In this document: piece by piece, positions 56,603 through 64,000 of the stretch
Layout: every line of letters begins with the position of its first letter
How positions within the stretch are numbered: the first letter of the stretch is position 1
NCBI GenBank assembly: GCA_050084515.1
Contig: CM114271.1
Span: forward strand, 43,710,001 to 43,774,000
DNA from: Blasia pusilla
Lineage: Eukaryota; Marchantiophyta; Marchantiopsida; Blasiales
DNA length: 64,000 nt
Direction: 5' to 3'
Made by a program: the position numbers and the translations under genes
Notes under the pieces: model-generated
The model's database searches: none
What the model was told of the DNA's origin: nothing
What the model saw: the letters and a program-made list of their open reading frames with translations, nothing else

Positions 56603-56830
56603 CGTCAACCTGTCGCAAGGATGTCAACCCATCGTCTGGCCGTCAACCCGTCGCCAGGACGTCAACCCGTCGCCAGGACGTCAACCCGTCGCCAGGACGT
56701 CAACCCGTCGCCAGGCCGTCAACCCTTCGCCAAGACGTCAACCCTTCGCCAGGCCGTCAACCCTTCGCCAGTACGTCAACCCTTGGCCAGGCCGTCAACC
56801 CTTTGCCAGGCCCTTCAACCCATCAACTGG
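56603..56830 (+). repeat. 19-bp minisatellite in the element C leader
   Basis: About ten or more copies of a GTCAACCCGTCGCCAGGAC-like unit lie in tandem, drifting to GTCAACCCTTCGCCAGGCC. A period of 19 is not a multiple of three, so the open frames across it are artefacts. Element B has a scrambled, non-expanded version at the same place in its leader. Confidence 0.92.
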
Positions 56831-57154
56831 CCCATTACTCGTCAAGCTGCCGTCGACCGACTGGGGTACTACTCTCGACGACGTGTGACCCAGTGATTTA
56901 TGGGGTCCGAGTTTTCTAGCTGCATTACTATGTTTTGAGTTGGTAGTCACTCCACAAAGATCTAGTTTTGTGACGTGATGCCCGTAGCCGCAACGCGCCG
57001 CCGATTGCCGCGCCGTGCTGCTCGTGGCCGCACCGCACCGTCTCGATCGCAGAGCCGCACCGTCATTATGGAGCGATCAAGTGTTGTTGTTTGAGATGGG
57101 GTTGCACTATAGCAACCACCGATATCCGCACCGGAGAGTCCTATCGTAGTCACG

Positions 57155-58596
57155 ATGGAGACTTCGGAGCCAGATATGGGCCCTAAGTTAACAACAGGAG
57201 AGCGGCGCCGAATACATCAGTTCCTCAGGAGTTATAGGAACTGCTTTGCGTTTAGCATTGAGGATTTAGGTACGCTGAAGGGACCGGGGATCCGCATTGA
57301 GTTGTCAAGTGATACGTCGATCTTACGACAACCCTACAGGTTCAGTGATATGGAGAGGGCTCTCATTCAGAGTAGGAGCCAGGACTTGGTTGGAGTAGGA
57401 CTAGTGGAGATGTCGCATGGGGAGTATGCATCTGCCACTGTCATGCCTGCCAAGAAGGATGTGCATGGCAATTGGACGGAAAGGCGTATGTGTGGGGATT
57501 ACCGACCTATCAATCGGCAGACAAAGTCCGATAGGTATGCCATGCCCACCCCTGAGAAGATCTTTGATGCGATTGGTCATGCAAAGGTTTTCAGTTCATT
57601 GGATTTGCGAGCTGGATACCATCAACTGCCTACTAGATTGGAGGACAGGTAGAAGACGGAATTTTGGGGCATCGATCCTCACGGAAAGGATTATTTGTAC
57701 CAGTGGCGGTTCTTACCATTTGGGTTAAAGAATGCCCCGGATGAGTTTCAGAGGGTCATGAATAGGATCTTGGCTGGTTTGGATTTTGCTAGGTGTTATA
57801 TTGATGACATCGTAGTCTTTAGTGCCACGGTTGAGGAGCATGAGTGACATCTAGAGGAGGTGTTTCGACGATTGCAATTACATGGGCTGAAGCTACATCC
57901 AAGCAAGTGCAAGTTCTTCTACGACTTGATTGAGTACTTGGGTCATACGAAATACCCAAGGGGCCTTGGTGTTCAGTAGACAAAGGTAGAGGCTATCTCA
58001 CGCATTCCACGCCCTACAGATGTGAGCCGTGTTCGCGCATTCATGGGATTGGCAAACTTCTATTGGCGGTATGTCAAGGGATTCAGTTCGATTGCGAAGC
58101 CGCTGACCTTGCTGACCAAGGTGGATCACGAGTGGCACTTGGGGATGAGCAGGAGTGAGCATTTCAGTTGCTCAAGGACAAGTTGACGTCCGCGCCGATC
58201 TTGAGGAGACCGATCAAGGGGCATCCTTTCCAGTTGCACACAGATTGGAGCATGTTGGGGCTTGGAGCGGTGCTCACCCAACATGATGATGAGGGTAGAG
58301 AGCTCGTGGTGGCTTACGCTAGCCGCTCAAACAATGCTGCAGAGGCAAAGTATAGCTCGTATGAGGATGAATGCTTGGCTACGGTATGGGCTGTCGCACA
58401 TTTCAACTGTTACTTATTCGGCAATTCCTTTACCATCATCATTGATCCTCAACCACTGAAGTGGTTGATAGAGTCCGACAAGCTTATAGGGAAGCTTGCG
58501 AGATGGGCTCTGTTGTTGCAGGAGTATGATTTTCATGTGGTACATAGACCTGAGACGCTCAACCAAGATGCAGATGGGTTGAGTCGTAACCCATGA
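57155..58596 (+). pseudogene. Element C reverse transcriptase and RNase H
   Basis: The frame begins METSEPDMGPKL and contains RMCGDYRPIN, LDLRAGYHQLP and a YIDD motif near 57797. RNase H carries FQLHTDWSMLGLGAVL and ends QDADGLSRNP. Stops at 57650-57652 (TAG), 57845-57847 (TGA for CGA) and 57977-57979 (TAG for CAG) are each explained by one C-to-T change against A or B. A frameshift lies near 58150. Confidence 0.9.
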
Positions 58597-58653
58597 CCGA
58601 GTCAACGAGATGCGATTGGAGCTCGATGGCATGGAGAGAGTGATGAGGAGTCA

Positions 58654-59787
58654 GTGCCAGGATGGCACGTGTCATCCTATTTAGGCATATTGGCTATGGA
58701 GAGCCAGAGTGTGGAGACTTCGATGGCGAGATCTAGTGGAGAGTCTTTGGATCCCGTGGCCAGTGAGGAGACGACAGATGGCCGAAATATTCATGATGAT
58801 GGAGTAGTCTTGGCGTACCTTCGGACTGGCAGCGTTGCGAGCACCGTGGGTGCTAGAGAGCGGGACCGGATCCTACAGAGGGCCAGACGGTTCGGTCGGG
58901 AGGGGACACATGTTTTGAGGGTTTGGGAGGATGGCAGAGTACGCGTAGTGCCGCATCCTTCGCAGAGACCACGACTAGTGCTGCATGCCCACAAGGAGTT
59001 GGGTCACTTTGGGGTGAAGCGGACGTACAACTTGCTCCAGATTTAGTATTGGTGGCGAGGCATGCAGATTGACGTTTAGTAGTTTGTTGCCACGTGCATG
59101 GTGTGTGATCGGGTCTGAGCATCGTTCAATGCTCTGACTCCACAGTTGCATCCATTACCGATCATGGGCTTAGGGTATAGATAGAGTTTGGATTTTGCAG
59201 GACCTTTGCCTTTGACAGAGCGTCATAGTCGTTATGTGTTGGTGATGGTCGAGCACTTCTCAAAGTGGATCGAGTTGGTTGCATTGCCTGACAAAGCAAG
59301 CGAGGGAGTAGCTTAAGCCTTCCTTGACAAAGTGCTGAGTCATTATGGCGCACCGGCCGAGGTGTTGACAGACTAGGGTACCGAGTTTCGTGGTGAGTTC
59401 TAGGCCTTGTGTGATCAGGCATTGATCGACCATAGCACGACTTTGCGAGATCATCCCAAGGCGGATGGATTAGCGAAGAGAGTTGTGTAGACGGTGAAGA
59501 GGGGTTTACGTAAGTATGGCTTGCATAGAGGTCACCTAGGAGATTGGGACGTCCAGTTGCCCTGGTTGGCGATGGGATACATATTCAACAGGCAAGCATC
59601 CTTAGTGTCTTTTTCACCATACTTGCTACTTTATGGCCGAGAGCCAGATTTACCTGCGGCCATTCGTCGAGATGCTGGTGAGGTGCTGGACCTTGATGAC
59701 CCAGATATATGGATGCAAGCATGTTCTCAAAGGGATGAGTTGTTTCGGAGAGTGATGCCCATGGCGTTCGAGAAACTTATTGAGTAA
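58654..59787 (+). pseudogene. Element C integrase, truncated
   Basis: The frame covers the spacer, the zinc domain (HAHKELGHFGVKRTYNLLQ), a broken DDE core (YVLVMVEHFSKW, then LDKVLSHYGAPAEVL-like text with stops) and the start of the C-terminal part (RVMPMAFEK). It then jumps into L2. The PHD finger is deleted. Confidence 0.85.
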
Positions 59788-60259
59788 CTTACTATTTTAG
59801 GTAAGTACCATTTTGAGTAGATGATCGACTTTCTATTTGGTAAGTGGCCCTTGACCTCCTACATCAGGTCAAGAGCCAAGGAGGTGACTTGGGAGAATAG
59901 GTTACCATGGAGAGAGTTTGGGAGAGGGAAGGGGTATACCTCAAGGAGAGAGAGCTCATTCTCTCTTTGTTGAACCTCTTGGCATGAGGCGGCGGAGCTA
60001 TAGTCCCTTGCCTTGTGAGTGTAACCCAAGCCCCTGATTAGGAGAGTGGGTTTTGTTTGACATGAGAGAGAGTGCACACCTTTGAGAGATATGGTGTGAG
60101 ATGGTGTAGAGAAAGATTGGATCTTACTTTAATTGGAGATATTTTAGTAGTTCTTGTCTCGTTGTTTGGATGCCATGAGTTAGCATGGGATCGTGCGTGT
60201 TTGTGTGCGTGTTTGGTGACAGCGATGTATGTTGTGTAGCGATGTGTATGCGCACGACA
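59772..60259 (+). repeat. Element C 3' terminal repeat (truncated L2 then X2)
   Basis: L2 resumes in its middle after the deletion junction and runs to about 60130. X2 (AATTGGAGATATTTT to GCGCACGACA) ends at 60259 at the AACG duplication. Confidence 0.87.
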
Positions 60260-60263
60260 AACG

Positions 60264-62879
60264 CAAAAACACGGAGGATAGAGTTGCAGTTAGCAAACAC
60301 CAACAAGCAGCGCCGCGAAGAGATGAAGGAGCGAGCAGAAGCAGCGCTTCACGAACGAGCGAGTCTCAGCAAAGAAGGGAGGCATGCAAATGGCCCTCCC
60401 TCGGACCCCCTTCTCGACTACCCCTTGGGCCCCTCGAACGCTCAGAGTCTCGAGTCCGAGACTAAAGACTCCTGACTTGGCGGCTTGACCTAAGATGGAG
60501 GGCCTCGATTTAATCCAAACTTTTTAGTTTACCGGCAGCCGATAACTGATGCGGCAACAAACCGGAACGACCTTTTTGACTGGCAGCCAAAATCCAGATA
60601 GAACGGCGCACTTCCGTCACATATATCCCGAGATTCTGCAGAAAACCGCCTTATCCCTTTCCGGCCAGCAGTTTGCCGGGATACCTCCAAGCCCTATCGG
60701 AATTGCATCCGGACTTCTCTGAATTTGCCCGGAATTCCCTCAATTTCCCCGGCTAGGTCAACACGTAACCCCGGTTCTGCCCGTTCATTGCCGCATATGA
60801 GTTTCTTATGGATTTGTGCCGGTCGGGTCACTCGCAAACCCCGGATCTCCCCGTTCATTCTTTCTTTCATGGTGCCAGGTTACCACCGTTCTCGGCGGCG
60901 ACGCCAACCGATAACGGTCGTGGGACTCTTAGCTATAGCCACGTGTTTGAGACATGGGCGAGCGGGTGAGATGATCGTGACGATCCCAGAGAATTCCCGT
61001 GACCGACACAATCTCGGTACCGTCGGAGCTTTCTGTGTTCCTTCGGAGTCGTCATTGGTCGATGCTCCACTTCCAGAAGACCGGGGCCCACCTCACCTCA
61101 TTACCGAGTAAAACCGGCCCCTGACTCCCTGAGTACGGGCCCACGGGGAGCAGGGTCTACAAAAGTAACCCTTATGATGGCTCGGGATAGTTTTGTCTTG
61201 CCGTACCTGTTAGAACTTAGAAACCCAGTCCGTTAAATAAATAAATAAAATGAATATTTTCATTTTATTTCTTCACCGCCGATTTAATTAATTTTCTTTG
61301 ATTGATTATGATTATTTCATGCGGATTAAAAAAACACCCGCATTTTGGAGAGAAATGTTGACGGGTCCAGGATAGCCGTTCCGACAGGAGTCACCCGACC
61401 AGACCGCCAATGGCGACGTACGGCCAAGTTAGTAAGTAGTTCCCTCACCAGGATCTCAGATTCCCGGCTATCGGACTCTATCCAAGGTCAGGGAATTAGG
61501 AGAGTGCTTAGCGCTGGAACTTGAGATTAGTCACTAATAATCGAGGAGTCGATCAGTCAGGGATGCCGTGAGGCCGCGAGTGAGTGAGGGTCCTGACTCC
61601 TGAGGGACTGAAGAACGAAGGTTGGGCTGCAAAGTGCGAGCAGCAAACAAGCGCGAGGGACGGCTTGCATGCGATAGACTCGTCAGGATTCCAGAAGCAG
61701 TCACGAGGCGGGCCGGCATAATTGCGCCTGCACTGACTGCATTGAAAGTGCGTACAAATCGAATTGGCTCACAAAATTCTGTAGCGAGCGACTGAGGCGA
61801 GCTCCCCCCTGCGTGGTGGGCCCCCGGACAATGGTATTCAAGAGGTACAGTAAAGGATTGGACATGGGCCCTCGTTCTGTCTGGTGACTCTGCAAAGTGA
61901 GTGGATGGATGGATGATAATGTACTTGCCAATCCGTTATTGCTTTCCGATATCTGCAAATCTCGTGCAATTACCTCTTAAGGATTGGAGGGGATTATGAA
62001 AGACGAATAGACAGTGCCATAGCGGAATTCGGTAAACAGTCATTCAGAAGCACGCTTTGTGCGTGTGCGATCAAGCGTACTTTACTTCCCCTGTTCTTGA
62101 GCTCACTCTCGATCGCATCCCTCTTGACAATTCCCAGCAGACACTCTCTGTTCCTGTCGTATCCCTACGACCCTAGACCCCTAGGTGAACGATGGTACTG
62201 TAAGAGAGAGAGAGAGAAGAAAGAATCTATGAACTAGTACCCGGCGTCTCTTTGCGACCATAGACCCGTGCCCTGGTTGGACGAGGAGATCTGCAGGAGT
62301 AAGAATCGATGTTAGTACCGCATGAGAGGGAAGGGATTCCCTCGTATGATGTTCCGGAGTGCCTACCATGTGTACTGTTAGTGCGGAGCCTGTAGTTGTC
62401 ATCCAAGAAATTCTCGACTAGCACAATTTCTTACAGGAGTTTTCAGCCCAAAGATCATAATGACTGACCAGAGAATGTAGGCTATACTAAATGTGACAAA
62501 AAGCCCTGGTGATCCCAGATTGGTAATTTCAGCATAGTTTGTTGCTTAATTTTGCACAAGTGACCAGACAGTTTCATCCCCAGCATCGCACAATGTGCAA
62601 GACTTTCATTGTGCTCCCATTCTGTTCTTTCCGCCATTCAAGGGAATAGCCCCTGTCCCGCACTTGAGCCAAGTTCAGAATCAGGGATTCCCCCGGACAC
62701 AGTTATTGAGCTGTGGTTTTTCAGGACACACACTCAGCTGGGAGAGATGTGATTATTTTGCTGATTCATCGCTGCCGTGTCCTGTGAGAGTACCTCCATC
62801 CTTGATCTCTGCTAGTTCAGGGTGTTCAGTAGAGAGAGGTTTCATTCTTGAAAAAATATTCTTTTTTGAGCTTCCTCAC

Positions 62880-62880
<1 letters not shown>
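60264..62880. other. Intergenic DNA without recognised genes
   Basis: Moderately GC-rich sequence. Open frames such as 60725-61111 (+) have no recognised motif. An ATAA run lies near 61236, and a (GA)n tract with the first copy of a local repeat is at 62200-62290. No RNA gene was found. Confidence 0.4.
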
Positions 62881-62922
<42 letters not shown>

Positions 62923-63140
62923 CACTCATTAAGCAGTGCCTGTCGTAGCCTTCGGACCATCGGCTCCGTGCCCTGGTTGGACGGTGCTTGAGACTGGGAT
63001 GGGTGTAGAGAGAGGAAGAAGTGAAGAAGGTACCATATGAGGTATGAGAGACTGTACTCATTAAGTAGTACCTGTCGTTGCCTTGCGACCATAAACCCAG
63101 CGCCCTGGTTGGACGGTGCCTGAAGAACACATACAGAGTA
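62231..63140. repeat. Local repeat family with GA tracts, three copies
   Basis: Copies at about 62231-62286, 62924-62993 and 63056-63123 share GCGACCATARACCC-like text and then GCCCTGGTTGGACG. The last two are a tandem pair with a period of 132 bp. GA-rich runs precede the copies (for example 62884-62920). Minus-strand frames over them repeat APSNQG and QALLNE-like text, but the Ser-Leu runs come from the GA tract. Confidence 0.75.
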
Positions 63141-63380
63141 AGAGAAAGAGAGAGAGGGTAGTTCGGGTGCAGTCGACGAATAAAAGTGCAGGACAGGGTT
63201 ACTATTTGTCGTTTCCTTCTGTACACCCAGCTCGAAATAGTGAGATAGAAAGCAAATCGAGAGAATAGACACGGCTCATTTGCTTTTCTTCCGTTGGAGT
63301 GTGCGTGAGTGACAATCGTTGTCCTTCATCTTGTTGGATGAGGGCTCCGTCGCATTGCGTCCGTGCGAGAGAAAGAAGAA

Positions 63381-63456
63381 GTGATTTCTAGTCCACGGAA
63401 AGCCAACTTGGCATATTGGACCCCTTCCACATATGTGGCATTTACATCGCATCCGA
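63381..63456 (+). repeat. Third copy of the shared block core
   Basis: About 75 bp match the core of the blocks at 21597-21709 and 30613-30726 (TAGTCCACGG, CCCCTTCCACATATGTG, ACATCGCATCCGA), with roughly ten differences. No element A/B/C sequence surrounds it, so it is an independent dispersed repeat. Confidence 0.8.
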
Positions 63457-63926
63457 GAGAGAGAGCAGTACACATTATCCAGCTAGAGGTCAAGGCAGTG
63501 TTTTCAATTTCTTCTATTCACCAGACGAGCTTGGACAACTACGTGGAGGGCTGGGCAGGAATGTGTTCCTGGGTCCATTTTGCCGGTCTCTCGTCGGCAG
63601 TTAATTCAGCTTATCTGTCGTGTCCACATTTTAGCTCATCCTGTCCTTCTCTGAGCGTCGATGCCTCAACAAACTGAGCTGATTAATCCCCTCGCTTTCT
63701 AAGTTTTTTTCCCTCCTCCTCTTTCTTATTCTCAGCGACGGAGCTCGGAAATTGGTTACGTGGTCAAAGATCCCGTGTCATTCTTTGCGGGGAAAACCCC
63801 GAGAAATCACCACACTCAATGCTAGCGTGATCACATAGTTCCCTCGGCGCTACGAGCTTTCGTTGCTTGTGCTTTTCTTCGTCCATTATAGGCTCACGAG
63901 AGCTCGATCCGCTTCCAACGACCTCA

Positions 63927-64000
63927 ATGAGGAGCTTGCTAGTAGATGGTCTAGAGTCGTCACTACAGCAAAATGGAGCTGGTCTCAGCTACGAGTTTGC
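63927..64000 (+). CDS. Possible start of a gene running off the window
   Basis: An ATG at 63927 opens a frame that stays open for 24 codons to the window end (MRSLLVDGLESSLQQNG). The 300 bp before it are non-repetitive and pyrimidine-rich. There is too little sequence to name a family, and it may be chance. Confidence 0.25.
   Translation, partial: MRSLLVDGLESSLQQNGAGLSYEF

Larger units (their letters stand above)
55521..60259 (+). mobile_element. Element C: internally deleted Ty3/gypsy relative of element B
   Basis: C is 4,739 bp, from TATCACGTC to GCGCACGACA. It is flanked by the 4-bp duplication AACG (55517-55520 and 60260-60263). It keeps L1 (55521-56024), leader, reverse transcriptase, RNase H and most of integrase. 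One deletion joins the leader (about 57100) to the sequence just before the reverse transcriptase, removing gag, protease and methyltransferase. A second, near 59775, joins the integrase C-terminal part to L2, removing the PHD finger, X1 and the start of L2. L1 and the remaining L2 are roughly 95% identical by eye, so C is fairly young. Many stops fit C-to-T change. Confidence 0.92.

Noticed and set aside
56603-56830. CRISPR-like repeat array
   Set aside because: There are no unique spacers, the units are head to tail, and the setting is a plant retroelement leader.
56439-56919. Three overlapping open frames with Arg/Gln/Pro repeats
   Set aside because: They are the three readings of a 19-bp minisatellite, whose period is not a multiple of three.
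62826-63272. 148-codon minus frame ending in Ser-Leu runs
   Set aside because: The Ser-Leu runs are a GA microsatellite read in frame, and the rest is the local repeat.

Overview
This is nuclear DNA from a land plant. The evidence is spliced genes with GT-AG introns, plant-type gene families, Ty3/gypsy and hAT transposons, tRNA-derived SINE-like pieces and long GA/CT microsatellites. The species is not identified. A DNMT3-type methyltransferase inside the retroelements leans towards a non-flowering lineage, because flowering plants are thought to lack DNMT3. That is inference only.

Layout: (1) 0-14.6 kb is a gene island. It holds the 3' part of an NAD(P)-binding Rossmann (RmlD/MAT2B-like) gene (+), a complete 19-exon GH35 beta-galactosidase of the plant BGAL17 type (-), and a three-exon OTU-family deubiquitinase (-). 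(2) 15.1-18.3 kb is AT-rich repeat DNA with degenerate repeats and an old retroelement relic. (3) 18.3-36.8 kb is a nest of two related Ty3/gypsy elements. Element B (+) is 8.36 kb without its insert, and element A (-, 10.1 kb) sits inside B's 5' repeat. (4) 38.8-41.4 kb is a three-exon FANCE homologue (-). (5) 41.5-55.5 kb is decayed repeat DNA. It holds another relic of the A/B family, an unrecognised broken ORF, two hAT transposase relics, hairpins and short tandem repeats. (6) 55.5-60.3 kb is element C (+), a deleted relative of B. (7) 60.3-64 kb is intergenic DNA with repeats and perhaps the start of another gene at the very end.

The main discovery is the A/B/C retroelement family. Its coding order is gag (two zinc knuckles), aspartic protease, a DNMT3-like cytosine-5 DNA methyltransferase, reverse transcriptase, RNase H, and integrase ending in a PHD finger rather than a chromodomain. 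A and B both carry the methyltransferase and the PHD finger. C lost gag, protease, methyltransferase and PHD finger by deletion. All three insertions have exact 4-bp target-site duplications (GGGG, AGGA, AACG). Their ends are also odd: A and B read L-internal-X-nn-L-X rather than LTR-internal-LTR, with L about 0.5 kb and X about 0.13 kb, and C fits the same plan after deletion. All copies are now inactive. Many stop codons fit C-to-T (or G-to-A) change, as expected from heavy cytosine methylation.

Exon boundaries were placed by eye from reading frame, GT/AG signals and remembered family alignments. No computation or database search was run.
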